Source of the DNA: a virus | Length of the DNA stretch: 23,467 nt | Reading direction: 5' to 3' (one strand) | Virus record (IMG/VR): IMGVR_UViG_3300042356_000788 | Location: 1-23,467 of that record | Shown here: in pieces, positions 1-7,517 of the stretch | How positions within the stretch are numbered: the first letter of the stretch is position 1 | Layout: each line of letters begins with the position of its first letter | Notes under the pieces: generated by a model | What the model was told of the DNA's origin: nothing | Database searches by the model: none | The model's input: the letters and a program-made list of their open reading frames with translations, nothing else | Program-made: the position numbers and the translations under genes

Positions 1-306
1 GACCACCCAACAAAAGAAGGTAAGAAACTTCAGTATGGTTCGTTAGAAGGACCGGAACTTGGTGTTTACGTGAGAGGAAGAACTCAAAGTTCTATTATAG
101 AACTTCCAGATTATTGGACTGGATTAGTTGATGCAGAAACAATTACAGTCAATCTCACTCCAATCGGTGAGAGTGCAACACCAAGAGTAAATAGAGTAAT
201 AAATAATACTGTGGAAATATTCTCTAAAGAAGAGGGTGAACTGAATTATTACTACACAATATTTGCAGAAAGAAAGGATGTAGCAAAACTAGAGGTTGAA
301 TTCTAA
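1..306 (+). CDS. C-terminal end of a phage fibre/structural protein (5' partial)
   Basis: The frame is open from base 1 to the TAA at 304-306 and gives about 101 residues, so the true start lies upstream; the GTG at 70 is internal. The segment starts with a D-H-P-T-K-E-G motif, followed by L-E-G-P-E-L-G-V-Y, I-E-L-P-D-Y-W, L-T-P-I-G and a closing F-A-E-R-K-D-V. From family knowledge, this order of motifs is a recurrent C-terminal module of fibre and other virion proteins in T4-like cyanophages and related marine phages. Its likely role is as the distal or chaperone-linked end of an adhesin. The TAA overlaps the next ATG by one base (TAATG), which suggests translational coupling. Identity of the module is fairly secure; which virion protein it belongs to cannot be told from this fragment. 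Confidence 0.75.
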   Translation, partial: DHPTKEGKKLQYGSLEGPELGVYVRGRTQSSIIELPDYWTGLVDAETITVNLTPIGESATPRVNRVINNTVEIFSKEEGELNYYYTIFAERKDVAKLEVEF

Positions 307-464
307 TGATTACCAAAATAACAATTAATAAGAATACACTTGAAGCAACTGCGGATGAACCTTGTGTAATAAACTACATAAGAGAAGATGAGAATATGAT
401 TGAACTTGAAATCAGTATTCCAGAACCAGAAGTTAATTATCCATACCTTAGCACAACACCATAA
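306..464 (+). CDS. Small hypothetical protein, 52 aa
   Basis: A complete short frame runs from the ATG at 306 to the TAA at 462-464 and starts M-I-T-K-I-T-I-N-K-N. It sits exactly between two genes with TAATG junctions on both sides (306 and 464), which is the best evidence that it is translated. The product is acidic in its second half, with no Cys cluster beyond one Cys, no membrane segment and no signal peptide. Alternating hydrophobic residues (I-E-L-E-I-S-I) suggest a small beta structure. I do not recognise the family. Position between a fibre end and a large adhesin suggests a small virion or assembly protein, which is inference only. Confidence 0.6.
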   Translation: MITKITINKNTLEATADEPCVINYIREDENMIELEISIPEPEVNYPYLSTTP

Positions 465-2923
465 TGGCAGTTATTACATCTACTACAACTGGTAATTTTT
501 CAGCAGGAGCAACTTGGGTTGGTGGAGTAGCACCTGTTGATGCTGATAGTTTTGTAATTGCAACTGGACATACAGTCACTTATAATGTCTCAACACCAGT
601 CACAAACGGTTTTGATGATAGTGATGTCTATGGAACTTTACAAACTCAAGTTGGTGCAGGAACCACCTTGAGAATGAATGGAAGATTAAGAATAAGAACT
701 AATGGAACTTATCACGCAAGAGCAGGACATAAGTTACAATTTAGAGGAACTGCTGCTGCTTCTCATATCCTTTATGGACAAGGAGAAACTGGCGCAAGCG
801 TTATTATGGAAGGTAGTGATGGTATGCCAACCACCACTCTTTCATCTGGTGCAAATGAACGAGCAACAAGTTTTGCTTTTACTTCTGCTACAAATTTTGC
901 AGTGGGAGAATGGTTTGCTATATTTGATAATACAACCACTCAAGCATCAAATGCAGGAGCATCTACATTAAGAGATGAGGGGTTTTGGATTCACGATATT
1001 GATTCTAATACAGTTTATTTTAGACAGTTTGTTGGACCAGAATCTACAGTTGTTTCTGCTTCTGGAACAAGTTTAGTTGTTGTTAATTCAAAAGTATTCC
1101 GTGTTGGTCAAATAATTATCTTTGGTACTGGTGCAAATCGTAATATTCATACTATTAGTGCAATTAATTATCTCAACCACACACTGACACTATCAGGTTC
1201 TGTTACTGGTACTGTTACGGGATTAACTGTTTATGAAACTGGTTCCGATAAGATTCACACTATTAATAACAAAGTGAGAAAGTGTGCTACTGTTACTACT
1301 GTTTCTTCTCTTGCAGCATCAACAACAATTACTGTAGCAAATGCCAATATGTTTGTTGCAAATGATGATATTTGGATTGAAGCCAGAAGTGAGGCAGGAG
1401 GATCAACTGACTATGCCCAAAGTGCGTATGGAAATGAAACACCCGGACCAAGATATAAACACACAATTTCATCTGTTTCTGGAAGTATTATTACACTTAC
1501 TGCTGCCGTTGGTTATAATGTAGTTTCTGGTGCATTAGTCAATCGTTTAACACGAGATGTAGTTATTGAACCAGTTACTCCAAACACAGACTATTATGGA
1601 GTGTATATTGAAGCAGGTGGCACCAATTACTCCAGAGCAATAATTTTTAAAGATGTATATTTGAAGTATGCGGGCAGCAGTCAAGGGCAAGCAGAAGGGG
1701 GATTATATCTTGGACCCGGTACTTGGAAATCTAATGTGAGTTTGCCTGTTACTTTAACAAATACTATTCCAGCACACAGTCAGAATAGTTGGTTAGAAGG
1801 AATTGTAATGACAGGTTCAAACTCTACTAGAGATTTGGGGGGATTTTGGATTTATGGTAGATATGATCAGATAAGATGTTGCCATGTTCAAGGTAGATTC
1901 AACGTTTCATATGCTTTATGGTATCGTGAGGGTCTATGTCTTTATAATAGTATAGGAGTTGCTAGTGAAGCATGGGGATGTAGATTGGAGGGATCAAGTG
2001 AATGGGCAGAAGTTGGTTATGTTTATATTTCTCGTTCAACTAGGGCAGGTAGATTTCACTTCTATGATGGTAATGTTGGGATTCATCACTACATTTCTAA
2101 TGGAACCGACTACCTTAATTTTGTTAGTGGTTTTTATAGAGGATACTATAAACATAAACATACGGGAAACAGACGAGGTATGGAAATGGATCCATACAAT
2201 AATAACACTCTAATATATTCTATATTTGAGTTTGTTAGTGGTTATTCTCCTGCTGCCAATAATCTGCAGGTTAGAGGAAGTTTTCATGGTGGGCATATTG
2301 ATAGAGGACATAATGGTGCATCTGGAAGTGTTATTGAACATAATATGGAATATGATGCTATCTATCAACAAACTTATCTTTCTGTAAGATTTTGGGATTC
2401 TGCCGAAGATGCTTGGAGAGTTTATTGGATTGCAGATGGTTCTGATTATGGAAGTGGTTGGTTTGAATCAGTTTTTGTTCCAGCAGGAGTTACTGTAAGA
2501 GCAAAAGCACAAATCAAATTGGCGCCAGGATTTTCTGGAACTTATCCAATATTTGAACAAAGAAATGTAATATCTGGAGTTGGACCAAATCAGTTAGCAA
2601 ATTCTGGTGGTCAAAACAGCACTTGGATGGCTGGTGGCAATGAAGCAGTTCGGTTTAGTGCTGCTGCAACAAGTGCTTATGAAACAAAAGAATTGACAAT
2701 TGCTCCAGTGGCATTTTCTCGTTATATAAATATAGGTGTTCATGTAGATTCAGCCACTTCTTCTGAGGGATGCTGGATGAAAAATATTACTGTTTTATTA
2801 GATAAACCATACGCCGTTCAAGCATTTGCCACAATAAATGGTAGTCAAACTAATTCAGCACTTGTTAATGTTGGAAGTTCTCTATCAGAAAGAAAAATAA
2901 GACTTGGAGGGGGAGTTTTCTAA
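464..2923 (+). CDS. Large probable beta-helix adhesin with G8-like N-terminus, 819 aa
   Basis: The ATG at 464 overlaps the preceding stop (TAATG). Residues about 8-120 carry a glycine-punctuated pattern (G-N-F-S-A-G-A-T-W, G-G-V-A-P-V-D-A-D, A-T-G-H-T-V-T-Y) that resembles the G8 domain found in extracellular and phage surface proteins. The following roughly 600 residues are rich in G, S, T, N, V and I with short regular beta-prone stretches, as expected of a right-handed beta-helix fibre. A more aromatic, Cys-containing stretch (roughly residues 450-560) may be the ligand-facing part. No signal peptide or membrane segment is seen. Neighbours are fibre proteins on both sides, so a tail-fibre or baseplate adhesin role is likely. 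G8 assignment is by eye and moderate; a depolymerase activity cannot be excluded, but no catalytic motif is evident. Confidence 0.65.
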   Translation: MAVITSTTTGNFSAGATWVGGVAPVDADSFVIATGHTVTYNVSTPVTNGFDDSDVYGTLQTQVGAGTTLRMNGRLRIRTNGTYHARAGHKLQFRGTAAASHILYGQGETGASVIMEGSDGMPTTTLSSGANERATSFAFTSATNFAVGEWFAIFDNTTTQASNAGASTLRDEGFWIHDIDSNTVYFRQFVGPESTVVSASGTSLVVVNSKVFRVGQIIIFGTGANRNIHTISAINYLNHTLTLSGSVTGTVTGLTVYETGSDKIHTINNKVRKCATVTTVSSLAASTTITVANANMFVANDDIWIEARSEAGGSTDYAQSAYGNETPGPRYKHTISSVSGSIITLTAAVGYNVVSGALVNRLTRDVVIEPVTPNTDYYGVYIEAGGTNYSRAIIFKDVYLKYAGSSQGQAEGGLYLGPGTWKSNVSLPVTLTNTIPAHSQNSWLEGIVMTGSNSTRDLGGFWIYGRYDQIRCCHVQGRFNVSYALWYREGLCLYNSIGVASEAWGCRLEGSSEWAEVGYVYISRSTRAGRFHFYDGNVGIHHYISNGTDYLNFVSGFYRGYYKHKHTGNRRGMEMDPYNNNTLIYSIFEFVSGYSPAANNLQVRGSFHGGHIDRGHNGASGSVIEHNMEYDAIYQQTYLSVRFWDSAEDAWRVYWIADGSDYGSGWFESVFVPAGVTVRAKAQIKLAPGFSGTYPIFEQRNVISGVGPNQLANSGGQNSTWMAGGNEAVRFSAAATSAYETKELTIAPVAFSRYINIGVHVDSATSSEGCWMKNITVLLDKPYAVQAFATINGSQTNSALVNVGSSLSERKIRLGGGVF
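2906..2915 (+). promoter_or_regulatory. Strong Shine-Dalgarno site for the collagen/S74 gene
   Basis: GGAGGGGGAG lies inside the end of the upstream gene, nine bases before the ATG at 2925. It decides the start: the in-frame TTG at 2904 would overlap this site and has no ribosome-binding site of its own. Confidence 0.7.
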
Positions 2924-2924
2924 A

Positions 2925-4418
2925 ATGCCAAAAGATGTAATCATAACACCCGCATCGGGTCTAGTAGATTTTCAAGGAAATACCGGCATTAGTAGTGCGA
3001 CTATTCAGTTGGATGATAATGGAAATCTCAACATCGCAAATCCGGGTGGAGATTTAACTCTTGGTGATACAAGTCGTGATATTTTTATTGGTGATGGTGT
3101 TAATAACGTAGATATTGTTTTTGAACAGAGTGGAGAAATACGAGGTCTTACTAATAAAACAGTATCATTAGGGCAGACTGATAGTTATATCAAAATTGCT
3201 GGGGGATTAAAGGATAGTAATAATCAAGTAGGTACTGCAAGTTCTGTATTAATTTCCACTGGTATTGGAGTCAGTTGGATACCAATTGCAACTGCTGCAC
3301 TTCAGGGAGTCCAGGGTGCTCAAGGAATTGTAGGTGCTCAAGGAGTTCAGGGTGCCCAAGGAGTCCAAGGTGCTCAAGGAGTCCAAGGTGCTCAAGGAGT
3401 TCAGGGTGCCCAAGGAGTCCAAGGTGCTCAAGGAGTTCAGGGTGCCCAAGGAGTCCAAGGTGCTCAAGGAGTTCAAGGAGTTCAAGGTTCTAGTGATGGT
3501 GGATTTACTGTATTTGATAACACCACAACAAATTCAAACTGGTATGTTGGAATTCTTTCGGTCACATCAGGAATTGCCAAAACTGCTCACGTTTCTTCAA
3601 CAAAACTCCAATTCAATCCTTCAACTGGTACACTTGGAATTGGTACTATAATTGATATTGTTCCTTATGATACTCTAAACTCCGGCACCTTATCTTGGGA
3701 AGGTAGTGCGGGTCAATTATTCTCAATTACAAATAATCTATCAACTGGAAGCCTCTTCTCTGTAAATGATATTTCAGGTATTCCAAGTATTGATGTAGAT
3801 GCAAGTGGAGTAATTTCTTTAGGTGCTTATGGTGGTAATATTGGAGTAGGAACCACAAATCCAACAAGAACTCTTTCTATAATTGGTGATGTGGGAATTG
3901 GAAGGTCAATTTATGACTCAACAAATTCATCAGGAACTACAGGTCAGGTTCTTCAATCAACTGTAACTGGAATTGGATGGACAACATTTAGTGGTGGCGC
4001 AACACTCAATAATACTCCATCTGGAACTTTATATCCAACAATGAGTGCTACAACTGTTGGAACATATTCAACTGCTTATACCTCATCTACCGCACTTACC
4101 TTTACTACATCAACAGGAACCGTATCAGCAACACAGTTCACTTCACTTTCAGATGTATCTAGAAAAACTAATATTGAACCTATTAAGAATGCACTTGAAC
4201 TCACTAAACAACTTAATGGAGTAAGATTTGATTGGAAGCATAATGATAAACCTTCAATTGGTGTAATTGCTCAAGATATTGAAAAAATTATTCCAGAAGT
4301 TGTTGAGACTAATGATGATGGAACAAAATCAGTATCTTATGGAAATCTTATAGGAGTATTGATTGAGGCAATTAAAGAACAACAACTTCGTATTGAAGAA
4401 TTAGAGAGGAGAATCTAA
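2925..4418 (+). CDS. Tail fibre with collagen-like repeat and C-terminal S74 chaperone, 497 aa
   Basis: I choose the ATG at 2925 (M-P-K-D-V-I-I-T), one base after the upstream stop, because of the strong ribosome-binding site before it. Residues about 1-125 are a beta-rich head. Residues 128-188 are 20 uninterrupted G-X-Y triplets, nearly all GAQ or GVQ, which should form a collagen-like trimeric rod. Residues about 195-405 contain G-I-G-T and G-V-G-T motifs typical of phage fibre shafts. From S409 on, S-D-V-S-R-K, G-V-I-A-Q-D-I, P-E-V-V and S-V-S-Y-G-N-L match the peptidase S74 intramolecular chaperone. In that family the Ser and Lys (S409, K414) drive self-cleavage once the trimer has folded, so the mature fibre should end near residue 408. 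A C-terminal coiled coil (E-Q-Q-L-R-I-E-E-L-E-R-R) follows. Next gene starts immediately at 4419. Confidence 0.88.
   Translation: MPKDVIITPASGLVDFQGNTGISSATIQLDDNGNLNIANPGGDLTLGDTSRDIFIGDGVNNVDIVFEQSGEIRGLTNKTVSLGQTDSYIKIAGGLKDSNNQVGTASSVLISTGIGVSWIPIATAALQGVQGAQGIVGAQGVQGAQGVQGAQGVQGAQGVQGAQGVQGAQGVQGAQGVQGAQGVQGVQGSSDGGFTVFDNTTTNSNWYVGILSVTSGIAKTAHVSSTKLQFNPSTGTLGIGTIIDIVPYDTLNSGTLSWEGSAGQLFSITNNLSTGSLFSVNDISGIPSIDVDASGVISLGAYGGNIGVGTTNPTRTLSIIGDVGIGRSIYDSTNSSGTTGQVLQSTVTGIGWTTFSGGATLNNTPSGTLYPTMSATTVGTYSTAYTSSTALTFTTSTGTVSATQFTSLSDVSRKTNIEPIKNALELTKQLNGVRFDWKHNDKPSIGVIAQDIEKIIPEVVETNDDGTKSVSYGNLIGVLIEAIKEQQLRIEELERRI
3306..3488 (+). repeat. Tandem 18-bp repeat encoding collagen-like GXQ triplets
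   Basis: The core 3333-3476 is eight 18-bp units, A=GGTGCTCAAGGAGTTCAG, B=GGTGCCCAAGGAGTCCAA and C=GGTGCTCAAGGAGTCCAA, in the order A-B-C-A-B-A-B-A' (A' ends in CAA). The recurring A-B pair points to 36-bp expansion units. The array opens long alternative frames on both strands, which are not genes. Such arrays change copy number by slippage or recombination and would set rod length. Confidence 0.9.
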
Positions 4419-5597
4419 ATGCCTAATCAATTTTTATCTGACCAATTTGGAGATATTGAAGATTATTTTATAACTGATTATAAGTTAATAGACCAATATA
4501 TCGGCGATACCTTATGGTCTTGGGGTTATAATAATAATGGACAATTAGGTGTAAATGATACTACATTTAGAAGCACTCCAGTCACTACACTACTTGGTGG
4601 TAATAATTGGAAATCTATTGCGGGTGGAGGTGTTCATACGGTAGCACTCAAAACTGATGGAACTCTATGGACTTGGGGTTATAATAATTTTGGACCATTA
4701 GGTGTAAATGATACTACACATAGAAGCACTCCAGTCACTACACTACTTGGTGGTAACAATTGGAAATCTATTGCGGGTGGAGGTTTTCATACCATAGCAC
4801 TTAAGACTGATGGAACTTTATGGTCTTGGGGTCGTAATACTTATGGAGCATTAGGTGTAAATGATACTACACATAGAAGCACTCCAGTCACTACACTACT
4901 TGGTGGAACCAATTGGAAATCTATTGCTGGTGGATATTATCATACAGTAGCACTCAAGACTGATGGAACTCTATGGACTTGGGGTTATAATAATAATGGA
5001 CAATTAGGTGTAAATGATACTACAACTAGAAGCACTCCAGTCACCACACTACTTGGTGGAACCAATTGGAAATCTATTGCTGGTGGGCTTTATTATACGG
5101 TAGCACTCAAAACTGATGGAACTCTATGGACTTGGGGTAGTAATAATTTTGGACCATTAGGTGTAAATGATACTACATTTAGAAGCACTCCAGTCACTAC
5201 ACTACTTGGTGGTAACAATTGGAAATCTATTGATTGTGGATCTTATCATACCATAGCACTTAAGACTGATGGAACTCTATGGTCTTGGGGTCTTAATACT
5301 TCTGTACAACTAGGAGTAAATGATACTACAAATAGAAGCACTCCAGTCACTACACTACTTGGTGGTAATAATTGGAAATCTATTGCTGGTGGAGGTGTTC
5401 ATACGGTAGCACTTAAGACTGATGGAACTTTATGGTCTTGGGGGTATAATGGTAATGGTCAACTAGGAGTGAATGATACTACATATAGAAGCACTCCAGT
5501 CACTACACTACTTGGTGGTAACAATTGGAAATCTATTGCTGGTGGATCTTATTATACAGTAGCACTCACAGCAGGACAGTCAGTAGATTTCTCCTAA
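4419..5597 (+). CDS. RCC1-like seven-bladed beta-propeller protein A, 392 aa
   Basis: After a 30-residue N-terminal peptide, residues 31-387 are exactly seven copies of a 51-residue repeat with the core L-W-[ST]-W-G-x-N-x-x-G-x-L-G, R-S-T-P-V-T-T-L-L-G-G, N-W-K-S-I, H-T-x-A-L-K-T-D-G-T. This matches the RCC1 repeat consensus, and seven repeats is the number that closes an RCC1-type propeller. No exchange-factor role is implied; in a phage structural block the likely role is a surface or receptor-binding module. A good Shine-Dalgarno (AGAGAGGAG, 4403-4411) lies in the end of the upstream fibre gene, and the ATG directly follows its stop. The N-terminal motif (G-D-I-E-D-Y-F-I-T-D-Y) resembles those of the two paralogues and may be the virion anchor. 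Repeat six is odd, with G-x-N-x-x-V replacing the usual Gly. Confidence 0.88.
   Translation: MPNQFLSDQFGDIEDYFITDYKLIDQYIGDTLWSWGYNNNGQLGVNDTTFRSTPVTTLLGGNNWKSIAGGGVHTVALKTDGTLWTWGYNNFGPLGVNDTTHRSTPVTTLLGGNNWKSIAGGGFHTIALKTDGTLWSWGRNTYGALGVNDTTHRSTPVTTLLGGTNWKSIAGGYYHTVALKTDGTLWTWGYNNNGQLGVNDTTTRSTPVTTLLGGTNWKSIAGGLYYTVALKTDGTLWTWGSNNFGPLGVNDTTFRSTPVTTLLGGNNWKSIDCGSYHTIALKTDGTLWSWGLNTSVQLGVNDTTNRSTPVTTLLGGNNWKSIAGGGVHTVALKTDGTLWSWGYNGNGQLGVNDTTYRSTPVTTLLGGNNWKSIAGGSYYTVALTAGQSVDFS
4509..5579 (+). repeat. Seven tandem 153-bp RCC1 coding repeats (gene A)
   Basis: The seven units are almost identical along the segment coding R-S-T-P-V-T-T-L-L-G-G to K-S-I, including silent sites. Differences concentrate in the codons after TGGGGT and around the H-T motif. 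Two linked forms of one segment, GGTAACAAT and GGAACCAAT, alternate among units, which suggests exchange between repeats. Confidence 0.9.
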
Positions 5598-5613
5598 ATA
5601 ATTATAAAACAAT

Positions 5614-6291
5614 ATGTACTCACTTATTCACGATTCTCAACTGATTTTAGGACCAATTGGTTATAATTACCGATTAATTAATGCCGAACTAGAAGAACTT
5701 GAAGTTGAAGGCAAAGTTACTCCAAGAGATTATGAGAATATACCTCTACAAATTGATGAGAATACTTATCTTCTTTCTGTAGTTCAAATTATTCCAGAAC
5801 ACGATTCAAGATATCAGAGTCTAGGAAACTTTGAATGGGAAATTATAAAAGAAAATAATATTCCAATAAGAGTTGAAATGACTTATCCAGTTTATAATAA
5901 GGCATTAGAAACAATCAAATATGAATATAAGCAACAGGTATCCCCAGTTCGTAAAGAAAAGGAAAATATCAATATTGAAATTGAACTAAATGGAACTACT
6001 ATTTCAGTTTCAACTAGTCGTGAGAATAGATTAGTTTATATGAGTAAATTGATTGCTTCTCCAGGACCTCATAACTTTAAATTTGGTAATGATGTTTGGT
6101 TGCAAATTACAACTACAGAACTTGAATATATTATTTCACAGATTGATTTAAAAGTTCAAGAAGCATTTGATTGGGAGTATCAAAAACTTCAAGAAATTGA
6201 TGCTTGTACCACTGGTGAAGAAGTTTATAATATAATTTTAAGAGAACCTCAAATAGTAGAGACACCTAATGCCTTACCAACCAACAACTAA
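5614..6291 (+). CDS. DUF4376-like phage protein, possible fibre-assembly factor, 225 aa
   Basis: The ATG at 5614 follows the propeller A stop by 16 bases. Residues about 1-110 contain conserved-looking but unrecognised segments (I-G-Y-N-Y-R, Y-Q-S-L-G-N-F-E-W-E). Residues about 115-210 hold S-R-E-N-R-L-V-Y, V-W-L-Q-I-T-T-T-E-L and a helical tail rich in Q, E and K, resembling the DUF4376 domain that often accompanies phage fibre genes. No signal peptide or membrane segment is seen. Its position between two propeller genes suggests a tail-fibre assembly or attachment role. The gene overlaps the start of propeller B by 23 bases, so the two are probably translationally coupled. Family call is by eye and moderate. 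Confidence 0.55.
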   Translation: MYSLIHDSQLILGPIGYNYRLINAELEELEVEGKVTPRDYENIPLQIDENTYLLSVVQIIPEHDSRYQSLGNFEWEIIKENNIPIRVEMTYPVYNKALETIKYEYKQQVSPVRKEKENINIEIELNGTTISVSTSRENRLVYMSKLIASPGPHNFKFGNDVWLQITTTELEYIISQIDLKVQEAFDWEYQKLQEIDACTTGEEVYNIILREPQIVETPNALPTNN

Positions 6292-7492
6292 TTTTAAAGA
6301 CAGTGATGGTGTAGATTTAGGTAAAAAGTTAGTCAGTAAAGACTATCTTTTAGAGGTCTATGGTCCTATTTTAGATTCACTCGGTAATTCTGGATTATCA
6401 GTTACTCCTTCCTTATGGTCTTGGGGTTATAATGTTAATGGACAACTAGGAGTAAATAATACTACAAATAGAAGCACTCCAGTCACCACACTACTTGGTG
6501 GAACAAATTGGAAATCTATTGATGGTGGACAATATCATACCATAGCACTTAAGACTGATGGAACTTTATGGATTTGGGGTAATAATGATTATGGAGCATT
6601 AGGTGCAAATGATCCTACAACTAGAAGAACTCCAGTCACTACACTACTTGGTGGTAACAATTGGAAATCTATTGCGGGTGGACAATATCATACCATAGCA
6701 CTTAAGACTGATGGAACTCTATGGTCTTGGGGTGCTAATAATTATGGAGCATTAGGAGTAAATGATACTAGAACAGGTATATTTACACCAGTCACCACAC
6801 TACTTGGTGGAACCAATTGGAAATCTATTGCTTGTGGAGGTTATCATACCATAGCACTTAAGACTGATGGAACTCTATGGTCTTGGGGTCGTAATAATTT
6901 TGGACAACTAGGAGTAAATGATACTACACATAGAAGCACTCCAGTCACTACACTACTTGGTGGAACCAATTGGAAATCTATTGCTGGTGGATATTATCAT
7001 ACAATAGCACTTAAGACTGATGGAACTTTATGGTCTTGGGGTTATAATTCTTATGGACGACTAGGAGTAAATGATACTACAAATAGAAGCACTCCAGTCA
7101 CTACACTACTTGGTGGAACCAATTGGAAATCTATTGCGGGTGGGCTTTCTTATACCATAGCACTTAAGACTGATGGAACTTTATGGTCTTGGGGTTATAA
7201 TGATTTTGGACAACTAGGTGTAAATAATAATGCAACTAAATTCACTCCAGTCACTACACTACTTGGTGGAACCAATTGGAAATCTATTGCTTGTGGAGGT
7301 TATCATACAATAGCACTTAAGACTGATGGAACTTTATGGTCTTGGGGTGCTAATGGTTATGGAGCATTAGGAGTAAATGATCTTACCCCTAGAAGAACTC
7401 CAGTCACCACACTACTTGGTGGAACCAATTGGACATCTATTGCTGGTGGAGGTTTTCATACAATAGCAATTCAATCTGTAGATTACATCTAA
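6269..7492 (+). CDS. RCC1-like seven-bladed beta-propeller protein B, 407 aa
   Basis: An N-terminal peptide of 47 residues contains D-S-D-G-V-D-L-G-K-K-L-V-S-K-D-Y-L-L, similar to short N-terminal parts of marine phage fibre proteins. Residues 48-405 hold seven RCC1-like repeats of 51 residues, the third with one extra residue (N-D-T-R-T-G-I-F-T-P replacing the N-D-T-T-x-R-S-T-P type). Repeats six and seven also depart from the consensus in the same loop (N-N-N-A-T-K-F-T-P and N-D-L-T-P-R-R-T-P). It is paralogous to proteins A and C, and the framework is nearly identical between genes. The ATG at 6269 lies within the end of the preceding gene. A receptor-binding virion role is inferred from context. 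Confidence 0.88.
   Translation: MPYQPTTNFKDSDGVDLGKKLVSKDYLLEVYGPILDSLGNSGLSVTPSLWSWGYNVNGQLGVNNTTNRSTPVTTLLGGTNWKSIDGGQYHTIALKTDGTLWIWGNNDYGALGANDPTTRRTPVTTLLGGNNWKSIAGGQYHTIALKTDGTLWSWGANNYGALGVNDTRTGIFTPVTTLLGGTNWKSIACGGYHTIALKTDGTLWSWGRNNFGQLGVNDTTHRSTPVTTLLGGTNWKSIAGGYYHTIALKTDGTLWSWGYNSYGRLGVNDTTNRSTPVTTLLGGTNWKSIAGGLSYTIALKTDGTLWSWGYNDFGQLGVNNNATKFTPVTTLLGGTNWKSIACGGYHTIALKTDGTLWSWGANGYGALGVNDLTPRRTPVTTLLGGTNWTSIAGGGFHTIAIQSVDYI
6410..7483 (+). repeat. Seven tandem RCC1 coding repeats (gene B)
   Basis: Same 153-bp family as in genes A and C, with one 3-bp longer unit (the third). The third, sixth and seventh units show the largest changes in the loop before the T-P-V-T-T motif, while the flanking framework remains near-identical at DNA level. 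Confidence 0.9.
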
Positions 7493-7517
7493 ATACTTTT
7501 AAATATATTATTTTTAT

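Noticed and set aside
702-2213. Three + strand frames inside the 819-aa gene
   Set aside because: Leu/Met-rich out-of-frame products without ribosome sites or family resemblance; shadows of the real frame.
2725-2732. TATAAATA late-promoter-like box
   Set aside because: It lies inside the 819-aa coding region, about 190 bases from the next start; expected by chance in AT-rich DNA. The same applies to 15781-15788.
2904-2924. Upstream TTG start for the S74 fibre gene
   Set aside because: It overlaps the strong GGAGG ribosome site that serves the ATG at 2925.
3249-3493. Long open frames on both strands across the collagen repeat (S-L-S-T-L-D and C-S-R-S-P-R type products)
   Set aside because: They are by-products of an 18-bp repeat without stops in other frames; the + frame with S74 domain is the gene.
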